DNA of 36,337 nt from assembly GCA_031261345.1 (NCBI GenBank), contig JAISKC010000081.1:1-36337 (forward strand), read 5' to 3'. Origin of the DNA: Eubacteriales Family XIII. Incertae Sedis bacterium. Its GTDB lineage: Bacteria > Bacillota > Clostridia > Peptostreptococcales > Anaerovoracaceae. Below are positions 17,301-22,472 of the stretch, piece after piece. The notes under the pieces were generated by a model. That model was not told where the DNA came from. It saw only the letters and a program-made list of their open reading frames with translations, and made no database searches. Numbering within the stretch: the stretch's first letter is position 1; each line of letters starts with the position of its first letter. Position numbers and translations under genes: made by a program.

Positions 17301-18863
17301 GTGACTATCACATTCAATGGCGGCGAAAAGGGACCATCCGAAACATTCACGGGTATTCCTGCACCATCTGTGATCCCATGGAAGGGTATTGTTACTAGAC
17401 CCTCCGATCCAGAAAGAAGTGGCCCCAATGAATTCAAGGGCTGGTATACAGCTGCTTCCGGCGGACAGGTATTCAACTTCGATGAAAGGAAGACGGCAGA
17501 TGCAACCGTATACGCGCAGTGGACACCGATAGTCAGCTCGAATTACACTATCTCGTTTGACCTTAATAGGCCTGAGCTGGGTGGATTCCCTGTCGAAGGG
17601 GCGCTTGTGCCTGAGAATATCGACAGCATAGAAAACATCATTCATAACGACCCTATACTTGCTTTCAAGCCGGCTGATCCGACATTTGTCGATACGCTGG
17701 GCTACAATTACTCATTCGTCGGTTGGTATATAACCTCGGTTGAAAGCAATAACCTATTCGAATTCGATACGGCTAAGGTAACCGCTACAAGAACGCTGGT
17801 CGCCGGTTGGACGAAGCCTGCACTCACGGTTTCGGGAGCACCGGAAAAGTATACTTATAAGGTGGCGGCGAAGACAAAGACGGTGCAACTCACTACAAAT
17901 ATCTTGCCTTCGAGCGTTACTTGGAAATCGTCCAACACGAAGGTTGCTGCGGTTGATGCAAACGGCCTTGTTACGTTCAAGGGTGTTGAGGGTAATGTAA
18001 CAATTACTGCAACCGACAAGAATGTAACGGTAGAGAACAGGCAGTCGAATGCGAAGACCATAACGGTCGTAAACAATGTCACTAAGGTGAGAACGCCTCT
18101 GGCAACCGTCTATATACAGCAGGGCAAAAAGCTACTCCTACCCGTTGGTTTTGACGATGGTAGTGTATCAGTTGTTACTAAATATACGTTCAAGTCCAGC
18201 AATGTAAAGGTGCTGACCGTAGACGCTAAGGGAAATATAAAGGCTAAGGCTGACAAGAAGCTGAAGAAGGCAAAGAAGGTAACGGTCACTATCACGGCTA
18301 CGAACGGAAAGACCGGAAAGGTAACGGTCAACATAGTTCCTAAGGCCATAGCGCACAAGGGCCACACGGTCAAGGGCGTGCCTAAGAAGCTCGAGGTCGG
18401 AAAGACTGCGCTTCTCTCGGTGAAGCTGAAGAACGCGAAGGCTACGGGGCTCAAGATCACCTACACGCCGTCTTCATCGAAGATCATCTCGGTCGATAAG
18501 GCCGGACGAATCACGGCGAAGACCGAGGGCACGGCATTTGTCAAGGTCAAGGTCGGAAGCAAGACGGTCAAGACTGCCAAGATCAAGGTCATGGCGGCTG
18601 TCAAGAAGCTCACGGCTTCAAACAAGACAGGAACTATCACGAAACTTTCCTTGAAGAAGGGCAAGACGGATACTATCAAGATCACGGCTACGGACAAGGA
18701 CGGCAAGACTATCAAGGCCGGATTGACGTGGAAGACGAGCAACAAGAAGATTGTTAGCGTCGATAAGAAGGGCAAGGTCAAGGGCGTGAAGAAGGGGTCG
18801 GCGAAGATCACTGCTACTTCTCTGAATGGGAAGAAGGTTGTTGTTACTGTTACTGTTAAGTGA
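5373..18863 (+). CDS. giant secreted adhesin: C-type-lectin-like domain, 37 InlB-type repeats, Big_2 Ig domains
   Basis: The product has 4,496 residues. A long n-region, hydrophobic core (VCFLVTFVMIFGTLF) and AHA-S site near residue 68 mark a secretion signal. Residues about 75-245 and 625-770 look like two copies of one adhesin domain. Between them, at about 250-530, is a C-type-lectin-like domain (WYRAYNLA, GYLVTITSA, WYWCAGPE, GYFVEF). MucBP-like segments precede a run, about 870-4150, of 37 divergent InlB/Flg_new (PF09479) repeats, each ending in a YAxW-type strand. Four Big_2-like Ig domains, very Lys-rich, close the protein. No LPXTG, SLH or C-terminal membrane helix is seen. The start is uncertain: GGGAGG is 16 nt before ATG 5373, while in-frame ATG 5388 has GGGGG 8 nt upstream. 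Its role is probably adhesion or surface fibre formation, inferred from the domains. It stands alone and ends at a strong hairpin. Confidence 0.92.
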   Translation: MGVHAMYSDGYQKNVKISHRGGYLVSQNLSPRNLAKRGVCFLVTFVMIFGTLFSSGLWGSPIAEQAHASSGDTPAENTINFDLQRHMATEAYNNVYWTLKDLSIHIYTPTTDHMMEDYIPDAIQSVSLTYPSTLTIDTSFVAGTQVDTGIYSTGNLAAPWAKWISYGTTTNANYVDKNGIAFPAKTTVFNIKAADASTYAKSAIAEAIIGAFRFKSAGSGADVGSITMNFSSDEMVSWIDDDGYKHFYKYYAFTGDGLANPNSWYRAYNLALSKTYNGLNGYLVTITSAQEQDVLGIFLNGKASWGGGTRIKYAPGITSVGQYSSTVSNTAVALNGIDMSKDSYGAPRTDLQQIGVAANGKPDRNPIPELPEGVSTSQNGQVYYFSGNAAPVIPWYWCAGPEKENRHENLPTQYGPVKVLGVPFYSRATFGGATNLLPTETTDEYPDDPYMNPAYDTGLVTDPTTGELMFTYWFRNGKTWTNPNGTSGISTGTVEPNSATTEDYLQPGWNGSPCWNDKFTGVPGYFVEFSEGWAEDGGGTYTAPKTEKTINLPTAVDINHIDIATGLAIHTPTIAPSSILDYRNYVVGGGTIEKGAFVGANAITGYTFASTSPEFYYNAASNQNLTYYYTRNAIANPVTYNVEKQEFGGYKLKTPTINEDYGGIRLVTITHPQTLTVSDDGDFTAANGWKKSIQTGVTTVTSYIFDGYDGALLGKDGIDSDYSAAPEDVQTSLAKLVLSVNSDTGKNPNYEGPEDDVTGNITVGIKYFNSGSAAVSSKQDAIPQPITVKYLKAGTSIPVDTAAAPEEVKRGLTNGGYTILTHEDVDTAKAVEGWKAPTTSRITIDGVASSMYGSATVPYDGTAHTVIYYYIPTAGYTVGFETLPDISELDSSLEAAFSAVKPQSQSVPATGTAKATEPAPPAVAGYKFDGWYDEADNSLEKEAQEAGTEFDFETPIDSVEAINTTNTLYAHWSEADDVTVTFNIDGSADIGAGLAGNFIEGTKPNDRDGIAAPKLKYNGVLQVDSTPLAVAAQFLRWTDSPEVSGGKEYTVGSTRVDDDVTLYAHWSARPGLLNLIYQPNAQGGTTVVAGTMPENRANVQYNEELVAPFNTIAAAPISPGYVFSHWNLSGSSEFTFPQRVTTNTVLVAQWTAKPEVAITFDWGSPIGGAQVDNMPSTIAHQRYNDVISDNLNVPAAEGNHFLGWKTEGGDDVVLQLQNESNRLTATRFTEATKLVAQWSAADPVSLTFHKGRISDGDGPDSASVLNGTMPTPNPYSLVFNSYLPIDLREPVVLGYAFTGWWSTETGFATHFTLGQSGSRFTTAEQDIYARWDARDPLSVTFNLNLSQTGDKSAEEGTIPKNYDGGSGNNAKVVYNDRIDPLNPVVLGYTFDGWYTTGTYANQNSGTKVDLGLTGDRITSNLQLYAKWTETGTRLVAFDKNPPAGKDNNDVISGTFTNDLPSFEYGAIIPSGITTSPEIVGYKFLGWSTQRTGGSLFTFDSDRLLGGGQTMFTLYAQWQQSGPATVSFKPNAVSGVSGLPANDSVVISTLATKPSAVPVREGYSFVKWTLASGDNSAEADFFGAAEQKSISRIKDDTELYASWKTEEAQTVTYYKNTPELANEGDIKNFPAGNPSAPYNSKVAEPATDPTLVGYQFGGWYKDVAGTIPYDFDSTYVQGATNIYAKWIYKVPLTVSFTASNAVAGTVPTQVFVPYGSTIPSDLSTPIRAGRQFAGWYTAAGASGDEYVLGESGTVIYGSANLFAHWTTKGDTITATYSAAEAVGGTVPVPVADLQYGGTITRPEKDPVRIGHKFLGWYIDAGLNTPVGFADDESPTYITEATVLSDDAAIGFTLYAKWAVASAIALDYQYATATSGQDGLDYGDLPENESLPYTSVFAPVSEPYLSGYEFSGYYTDPTEGVKLIEGTTRITGAENGDAETPSIAVYARFTKIKNTTIAFSKGINADGVVPTKVFGMPEPASVKYNGVMDKPEDPTAEGYRFLGWYKEGDTEETYGDKIKFRGEGTETRVTDSFLAYAKWAIETDTVTITFDANDAEAFAITIPSPITGVHFGGLAPAPSKTPKANGKIFAGWYTSEALAAAKTPGTEVDFTSHRFAPAEGDLSDDVVLYAGWNAAPNVTVTYDLTSNLPNGQIVDANGTPASAEAPDGSYIASPVGDTPTNNTYIFVGWYTEATGGSPVQFGNGGLLLDGDTTIYARWMVKSSISVEFSANNADYAPVAAGTIPQAQSILPGTKATEPLIEPIIEGREFIGWFLVGKGVDEANFDSPFDFDTIVLAPDSDAAAGEIASINNEGKSTLTLLANWKTHASSTLTFDANATDGIVEDDIEGLPPASAEVLYNALYSKPADPSYPGREFLGWFTDAEDGELYDFTERVKESADLYAHWSGAKGAVSVTFDLNDSVGSPVVEGAPKDYDGEGDNNPKLEFASLIPTPSATPIREGYRFTGWTTEKNGNTAYNFNTMRANGDTVIYAKWVAAASLNVTYLKLPPDGASIITGTTPSDTTIAYASKVTEPEALFTPKAAGYKFAGWRTSSAALAPLFDFNARQTDDVTLFPSWVSAADIAVSFNANAPEEAGEAPVANLQSGITVAYDGTLQSGLKTPTLKGYKFSGWALSENGNSPVVVGVTRLESSTPNESAPELVLYATWELQAPLDVSFDANVPNNRILVEGTVPETLTGENAVIYGTSIEEPSLEPIVEGHEFIGWFTEKVGGTEFKFADSASPDTVTENITLHAHWSGLKADVTVGFRANDAAGSRIVAGTLPEDISLTYNAQGYSPSLQPIRVGYQFNGWFDSSAKANLAAAGDDGVTPFIFTERVSNTVSLYASWISKSSDLTFAFNANDAEGSRVVEGTLPEALSALSYNTTISTPARTPIRVGYVFDGWYTTNELDVPFIFDGSEESTRIVSSGSAYAKWTIRANRTVSFDANNAVALGSTLPGSEFNSVPYGDVLPINIPVPVAPGYQFAGWFTERTGGTEYIPGTTRVNANVQLYAQWGAQPTSTVHFSENGANAVALTLPADLAGVKYNATITKPVIDPVASGKRFVGWYKDPAGTEPFNFTGADTPDRIAAFDTIENEVVTAFGTTLYAKWEDRLPLTVTYEFSEPVKSWIGSARDAIIVDVPATEDNAHVYNTPIDAATSIPIVLGYEFAGWAYLDENGAYYVPGITLVTKNVRLTAQMTEKDDLAYAYNKGNAPTGVTVSNLPGGDSAPYNSTLDAPENPQIVGYQVEGWYTTKPANWTVPNEIPNPLDEFIFEGGEEQATRITKGIILYANWVVAEPTTLTFAANDNIGSQIIAGSLPGNRTVAFNGTATRPSKEPRRPGFEFNGWYESVEAANADSALGTNAIDFATAKLATVSGGTKTLYAGWKAADDVAVTFDFNLPDEDGIEENVIDEGLTDGTSVAPYDAIKKYATITPPSIGITGEYGELGFEYKYEFDGWYTDASNGTKYDSGQITENTTLYAHWTKVEADQHFVHYYGNAPEGREIIGTLPATEQVADSNSASAPTTEPVVEGYVFGGWYEQEQLAAGDAYDFETPVTDSLNLYAKWTEYSGASIDVIWHANADTDIVTGIPQNLTGVTYNTKVSGPADGSVIRAGYTLVGWYTDLSLDSQYLYSFDAEDILANRATAPLGLYAKWEEVSDKLDVSFVADGANNVPSTEQVASNGFATKPETDPWKTGFAFKGWYTTATGDEKFNFEQTRISSSTIIYAQFTADARTFTAMFENYAPAGTEIATAIPDNQTYGYNGLITKPSEDPIALGYSFGGWRVDTREDSDLFDFNVPYRTSEHIYPSWVQQAGVNVTFASNEPAEPEGLVVEGLPENTAGAYNFVLPQIDEPTLVGYTFDGWYDAATDGNEVVPGISRITSDIVLYARWIEAGQIAVTFALNVPNGATVIAQPPSLTVNVPSGGSVEEPAVSPELTSYEFVDWYEDDELTIPFNFLLTKITAATTIYAGWSDRKADVTITFNGGEKGPSETFTGIPAPSVIPWKGIVTRPSDPERSGPNEFKGWYTAASGGQVFNFDERKTADATVYAQWTPIVSSNYTISFDLNRPELGGFPVEGALVPENIDSIENIIHNDPILAFKPADPTFVDTLGYNYSFVGWYITSVESNNLFEFDTAKVTATRTLVAGWTKPALTVSGAPEKYTYKVAAKTKTVQLTTNILPSSVTWKSSNTKVAAVDANGLVTFKGVEGNVTITATDKNVTVENRQSNAKTITVVNNVTKVRTPLATVYIQQGKKLLLPVGFDDGSVSVVTKYTFKSSNVKVLTVDAKGNIKAKADKKLKKAKKVTVTITATNGKTGKVTVNIVPKAIAHKGHTVKGVPKKLEVGKTALLSVKLKNAKATGLKITYTPSSSKIISVDKAGRITAKTEGTAFVKVKVGSKTVKTAKIKVMAAVKKLTASNKTGTITKLSLKKGKTDTIKITATDKDGKTIKAGLTWKTSNKKIVSVDKKGKVKGVKKGSAKITATSLNGKKVVVTVTVK
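6118..6965 (+). other. C-type-lectin-like domain within the giant adhesin
   Basis: About residues 249-530. The order of motifs is that of the lectin C-type fold: SWYRAYNLALS helix, GYLVTITSAQEQ strand and helix, WGGG, WYWCAGPE near the middle, EDYLQ, CWND and GYFVEFSEG as the last strand. At about 280 residues it is roughly twice the usual size. The extra length lies between the second helix and the WYW motif and in the following loop. It is the likely ligand-binding head. Ligand and calcium use cannot be read from the sequence. Confidence 0.7.
7985..17815 (+). repeat. array of 37 InlB B-type (Listeria-Bacteroides/Flg_new) protein repeats
   Basis: Marking each unit by its closing strand (LYAHW, IYAKW, LYARW and variants) gives 37 consecutive units averaging about 89 residues. 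Each unit runs: a VTVTFDxN-type first strand, a loop with GTxP, a YN/YG turn, a P-rich strand, GYxFxGWYT, a variable loop, and the closing strand. Units differ strongly in sequence, and no two adjacent copies looked nearly identical at the DNA level by eye, so the array seems old and diversified. Units 12, 19, 26, 32 and 33 have atypical closing strands (YARF, FPSW, TAQM, YAQF, YPSW). Confidence 0.85.
17817..18860 (+). other. four Lys-rich Big_2-like Ig domains at the adhesin C-terminus
   Basis: Four units of about 85 residues share the Big_2 signature: a WKSSN or YTPSSS strand, then VxxVDxxGxVxxxK, then an AxITxT strand. The last two and a half units are extremely rich in Lys (for example KLKKAKKVT, KGVKKGSAK), in contrast to the acidic InlB-type array. 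A basic tail of this kind could hold the protein on anionic wall polymers. That function is inferred. Confidence 0.75.
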
Positions 18864-18872
18864 TTGGTAAGG

Positions 18873-18906
18873 AAAGGGGGCCTCGGAGTTTTCCGAGGCC
18901 CCCTTT
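18873..18906. terminator. bidirectional terminator between adhesin and znu operon
   Basis: AAAGGGGGCCTCGGA (18873-18887) and TCCGAGGCCCCCTTT (18892-18906) make a perfect 15-bp stem with a GTTT loop. It lies 9 nt after the adhesin stop and 4 nt from the stop of the convergent permease gene, so it can end both transcripts. The T tracts are short (three T within the stem on either strand). Confidence 0.85.
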
Positions 18907-18910
18907 GCAT

Positions 18911-20251
18911 TTATTGAGTTACGTATTCCACACCGCGTTTTTCCATATGTGTTACTTTCTCCGCCTCAATCACGACGTTCGTCCAACCGTTGGCTTCTAC
19001 AGTTTGAAAAGTTCCAATCACTTCTATCCAGTCTTCGATATGCAAATCCAGCGGCTCCGAAGTTACATCGAATCCGGCGACCCCATCATTGCCGCAGCAA
19101 CCTGGTCCGTAGCGAATGACGCCATATGTGAGGGTGCCGTCTTCAGCCGTATAGATATCCAACATGCCTTCAATCTTCACTCGCTTCCCTATGTAGTCTT
19201 TGGGGTTCAGGTAGACATCATTGCACTGGGCGATGAACATCTTGTCTGTTATTTCCACGATGTCATCTGACTCGCTTGGGATTGGAATTATGCTATCGGC
19301 AAAACCGCCGACGCTTTCAGAGCCACTTTCAGATCCGCTTTCAGAATCAGGTGTTGGATTTTCGGTGGTTGGCCCACCGCTGCAGCCGGCAAAAATCAGC
19401 AAGCACACCAAGATCAGGGATAGGCATTTGATGTGCTTTTTGGGGATAAGCTTTGCAATCCAAAATAGCAAAAACGCTATGATATTCATGATGACCACGC
19501 TTGCTCCTGTCGGCATCGCGTAAAGATATGATATGACCACGCCGACGAAAAAGCAGATTACCGAGACGAAGGCGGAGCAGATTGTTACCGTCTTAAACTT
19601 TTTGCACACCCTCATGGAGGTAAGTGCGGGGAAGATGATAAGGCTTGAAATGAGCAGCGCACCCATCATCCTCATGCCGAGCACAATCGTAATAGCTGTC
19701 AAAAAGGCAATCAGCATATTGTAAAGCCCCGTCTTGGTGCCGGTCGCCTGTGCGAAGTTTTCATCGAAAGTTACTGCAAATATCTTGTTGTAAAAGAGGA
19801 CGAACAAGGCCAGAACCACGATTGCAAGCATGATGCTCAGAGAGACATCATCTTTGCTCATGGCCAGGATACTGCCGAACATATAGTTGCAAACATCGGT
19901 GTTCATGCCGGTTGTGAGCGATATGACCACCACTCCGATTGCCAGCGAGCTCGTGGAAATCAGTGCGATTGCGGCATCGCCTTTGATTTTGCTGTTCTCG
20001 CTTATGCGCAATAGCAGGAACGCGGTGAGCACCACGACGGGTATGGATACGGTCAGAGGAGCCGCATTCATGGCCGTGGCAATCGCAAGCGTGCAGAAGC
20101 CGACATGAGAAAGGCCATCTCCGATCATTGAGTAGCGTTTCAGAACAAGACTTACTCCCAGAAGTGCCGCACATAGCGCCACCAACAGGCCCACGACGAC
20201 CGCGCGCACGAGGAACGTGTAGCTGAACATTTCCATTAACGTATCAATCAT
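18911..20251 (-). CDS. znuB: ZnuB-type zinc ABC permease fused to a lipoprotein-like TIGR03943/YcgQ-like domain
   Basis: About 446 residues, against about 270 for ZnuB alone. Residues 1-270 are the ABC-3 family permease (GLLVALCAALLGV, RYSMIGDGLSHVGF, and LLISSLIIFPA near the end). The chain then continues in frame into a second export-type segment (KCLSLILVCLLIFAGC) with a lipobox ending at Cys 290 and a Ser/Glu/Gly linker. The remaining domain, about 330-446 (YIGKRVKIEG, then RYGPGCCGNDG), resembles the C-terminal part of TIGR03943/YcgQ proteins. Start ATG 20251 is chosen because AGGAGG lies 8 nt upstream; a GTG at 20260 overlaps that site. It overlaps znuC by 8 nt. The permease moves Zn2+ (or a similar metal) through the membrane. 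The extracytoplasmic domain may be released by signal peptidase II, which is inference. Confidence 0.85.
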   Translation of the reverse strand: MIDTLMEMFSYTFLVRAVVVGLLVALCAALLGVSLVLKRYSMIGDGLSHVGFCTLAIATAMNAAPLTVSIPVVVLTAFLLLRISENSKIKGDAAIALISTSSLAIGVVVISLTTGMNTDVCNYMFGSILAMSKDDVSLSIMLAIVVLALFVLFYNKIFAVTFDENFAQATGTKTGLYNMLIAFLTAITIVLGMRMMGALLISSLIIFPALTSMRVCKKFKTVTICSAFVSVICFFVGVVISYLYAMPTGASVVIMNIIAFLLFWIAKLIPKKHIKCLSLILVCLLIFAGCSGGPTTENPTPDSESGSESGSESVGGFADSIIPIPSESDDIVEITDKMFIAQCNDVYLNPKDYIGKRVKIEGMLDIYTAEDGTLTYGVIRYGPGCCGNDGVAGFDVTSEPLDLHIEDWIEVIGTFQTVEANGWTNVVIEAEKVTHMEKRGVEYVTQ

Positions 20252-20954
20252 CTCTCTCACCTCCTATGAATGTGGCTCCGACCGGTGATGTCGTATATTG
20301 TTCGGTTGACCCGAAAAAGACCTGCTCGTTTCGCAAGTGTAGAATGTGGCTGGCGTATTTCACCGCACTGGCGATGTCGTGGGATACCATGATGATTGTC
20401 AGCCCCTCTTCGCGGTTGATTCGGTCGATTTCTTGGTAAAGTTCTTGAGTAACCACGGGGTCGAGGCCGGATACCGGTTCGTCGAGAAGCAGAACCTTTT
20501 TTGTGGCACATAATGCTCGTGCAAGCAATACGCGTTGCTGTTGGCCACCCGACAATTCCCTGTAGCAGCGGTTTCTCAGGCTTTCGATTCCGAGTCTCTT
20601 TATGTTCTCCTCTGCCGCCGCCTTATCCACCTTCGAATAGAAAGGTAGGTGCCCACGCTGACTCAGACGACCGGAGAGGACGACTTCATAAGCACTCGCG
20701 GGGAAATCCTTTTGCGCGGCGGTTTGTTGCGGCAAGTAACCGATTTCATTGGCTTTGAGTCCGTTACCTGCCAAAACGCTTCCTGTCACAGGTGTTTTCA
20801 GCCTTAGAAGGCCCTTGATGAGCGTGCTTTTGCCGGAGCCGTTTTCGCCGACAATGCACAGATAATTTCCGCTATGAACCTCAAAATTGAGGCCGCTTAC
20901 AGCTACGACATCTTCGTAGGCGAAGGAAGCGTTTCGGCAAGTAATAAGTGCCAT
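20244..20954 (-). CDS. znuC: ZnuC-type zinc ABC transporter ATPase
   Basis: A 236-residue ABC ATPase, normal size for the metal-type importers. It has Walker A GENGSGKST at 36-44, a Q-loop in GYLPQQTAAQ, the signature LSGGQQQRVLLARAL and Walker B VLLLDEPVSGLD, followed by the switch His in MVSHD. It powers uptake with the adjacent permease. Its ATG lies one base after the znuA stop, and its end overlaps the permease start, so the three genes form one operon. The family assignment (Zn/Mn/Fe ABC importer) is firm. Zinc as the substrate comes mainly from the ZnuA partner. Confidence 0.92.
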   Translation of the reverse strand: MALITCRNASFAYEDVVAVSGLNFEVHSGNYLCIVGENGSGKSTLIKGLLRLKTPVTGSVLAGNGLKANEIGYLPQQTAAQKDFPASAYEVVLSGRLSQRGHLPFYSKVDKAAAEENIKRLGIESLRNRCYRELSGGQQQRVLLARALCATKKVLLLDEPVSGLDPVVTQELYQEIDRINREEGLTIIMVSHDIASAVKYASHILHLRNEQVFFGSTEQYTTSPVGATFIGGERDD

Positions 20955-20955
20955 A

Positions 20956-21930
20956 TTAGTTCAATGCCTCCTTTATCGCATCCACGTTTTGCGTCATGAT
21001 ATCCAAATAGCTCACGCCGCTCTCGAAATCGGCCTTTGAGATATTGTGGCTGGCGTGGAGCAGTAACACTTTTGCACCCGTCGCTTCACTGATGGTGTTC
21101 GCCATCTTCTCGTTTGACAGTTCGATGTGAAATACCACCGGTATATTCTCCTCGTTGATTTTGTCTATCAAAAACTTGACGGTGGCCGCACTGGGCTCCG
21201 TCTCGGTTGAGCACCCGGGGAATGCAGCGAAGTAGGTGAGGCCGTAAGTATCCGCAAAATATCGGAACGGGAAACGGTCGCCAAATATTATCGTCTTTCG
21301 CACCGCACCGTCCACAACCGCTTGAAACTTGGTGTCCAACTCATCTAATCGGGTTTGATAGGCAGCTGTATTTTCCCGATAAGATGAACTGTTTGCTCGG
21401 TCAACTTCACAAAGTGCATCGGATATTTTCTGTACTATCAGCTTCGCGTTTTGAGGTGAGGTCCAGACGTGTTCATCGTATTCAGGCTCGCCGGATCCCG
21501 TGGATTCTTCAGTAGATTCTTCCTCCTCTTCCTCCATGCCAGAAACCACCTCTTCCGGCACTGCGGCCACACAATCCATGAGTGTGATGATTTTCATTTC
21601 GCTCGTGTCCATAGACTCCAGAACTTCGTTCACCCATTCATCGGATTCGCCGCCGACGTAGATGAATACATCGCAGTTTTGGATTTCAATGATGTCCTTC
21701 GGCGTCGGCTCAAAGGAGTGGCTCTCGGAGGCGGGTGGAAGAAGCATAGTAATGTTTGCTTTGCTTGCGGCGATTTCACGTGCGAAATCATACGGCGGGA
21801 AAACCGTAGCTACGATGCTGATTTTTTCGTCCGCCTCCCCGCCGGTCCGCTGTTCACTGCTCTGCCCGCATCCCGTCATTACTAAAGCGATCATGAGGGT
21901 GATGAGAGCAAAGGAAATTGTTTTTTTCAT
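20956..21930 (-). CDS. znuA: ZnuA-type zinc-binding lipoprotein
   Basis: A 324-residue solute-binding protein of the cluster A-I metal family. The signal MKKTISFALI ends in a lipobox with Cys 21, so it is anchored on the outer face of the membrane. Metal-ligand His residues are at about 71 (ESHSFEP), 154 (DEHVW) and 268 (VFHIE). The C-terminal LLLHASHNIS and YLDIM match the family. The mobile loop before His 154, often His-rich in ZnuA, is instead strongly acidic (EEEEEESTEEST). GGAGG lies 10 nt before ATG. It delivers the metal to the permease encoded downstream. Zinc is most likely; manganese cannot be excluded. Confidence 0.92.
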   Translation of the reverse strand: MKKTISFALITLMIALVMTGCGQSSEQRTGGEADEKISIVATVFPPYDFAREIAASKANITMLLPPASESHSFEPTPKDIIEIQNCDVFIYVGGESDEWVNEVLESMDTSEMKIITLMDCVAAVPEEVVSGMEEEEEESTEESTGSGEPEYDEHVWTSPQNAKLIVQKISDALCEVDRANSSSYRENTAAYQTRLDELDTKFQAVVDGAVRKTIIFGDRFPFRYFADTYGLTYFAAFPGCSTETEPSAATVKFLIDKINEENIPVVFHIELSNEKMANTISEATGAKVLLLHASHNISKADFESGVSYLDIMTQNVDAIKEALN

Positions 21931-22015
21931 ATTGGAATATCCTCCGTTTCTATTTTTGAAAACAAGAAATAAGGGGACGCCAAAAAGAGCTTGGAAATCC
22001 CTTGCGGAGACTATT

Positions 22016-22381
22016 TTAACTGTTCAGCTGTACCTTCAATGAGACAAGAGTGGAAAGGCAAAAATCGGAAACGATAGGCTTCAGTGTGTAAATGATAGCG
22101 TAATGGAGGGCGATACAAATTGTAATTGTGGCCGCTGCAAGACCCAGTGTCTTCAGTAGGTTGCCGACCACCATGACCTGCGTACACGTTGTGCAGCTTC
22201 CATTGGGTCCGTTCCGATCATGTTCGTGATTTGCGTGAGTGGCGATGAAAGCCCCCGAAATGAGAGAAGCGGCAATGAAAAGCACGCACAACAAAAGTGC
22301 GATATGACGTGTCTTTTGCATGCTTCGGTTGCTGCTACCTTTTGCCACTGCGAATTCCTTTTCCAAAACGACCAATTTCAA
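22016..22381 (-). CDS. small His/Cys membrane protein at the head of the znu operon
   Basis: Up to 121 residues with two hydrophobic helices (IALLLCVLFIAASLISGAF and LGLAAATITICIALHYAI). Between them is a short loop with HANHEHD and CTTCTQV, a set of His and Cys that could bind a metal. It precedes znuA on the same strand by 85 nt with no terminator between. The start is unclear: TTG 22381 is the outermost, ATG 22321 would give a 101-residue protein beginning just before the first helix, and neither has a good ribosome site. I know similar small His/Cys membrane proteins beside metal ABC operons of Clostridia, but no defined function. Confidence 0.65.
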   Translation of the reverse strand: MKLVVLEKEFAVAKGSSNRSMQKTRHIALLLCVLFIAASLISGAFIATHANHEHDRNGPNGSCTTCTQVMVVGNLLKTLGLAAATITICIALHYAIIYTLKPIVSDFCLSTLVSLKVQLNS

Positions 22382-22422
22382 CTCAATAATATTTCTTCTA
22401 CACCTTATTGTAACATGGCTGG

Positions 22423-22472
22423 CAGGTCCGCTGTCTTACTTTTTCCCAGAAAACAGGACAGCGGACCTGTCC
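22423..22472. repeat. REP-like palindrome between divergent genes
   Basis: CAGGTCCGCTGTC (22423-22435) and GACAGCGGACCTG (22457-22469) are a perfect 13-bp inverted repeat with a 21-nt loop. Within the right arm, GGACAG-CGGAC-CTGTCC (22456-22472) can form an alternative 6-bp hairpin. The GGACAGCGGACCTGTCC core resembles REP/Y1-transposase-type palindromes. It lies between the divergent znu and EamA genes, so it is not a simple terminator. Confidence 0.6.

Noticed and set aside
7985-17815. Recent DNA-level tandem amplification or slippage in the InlB-type array
   Set aside because: The repeats are similar only at protein pattern level; I did not see near-identical adjacent DNA units, so recent expansion is not supported.
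18110-18910. Long hydrophobic minus-strand frames opposite the Big_2 domains
   Set aside because: They are mirror images of the Lys/Val/Thr-rich coding strand (AAG and ACG codons giving Phe, Leu and Val in reverse) with no ribosome sites.
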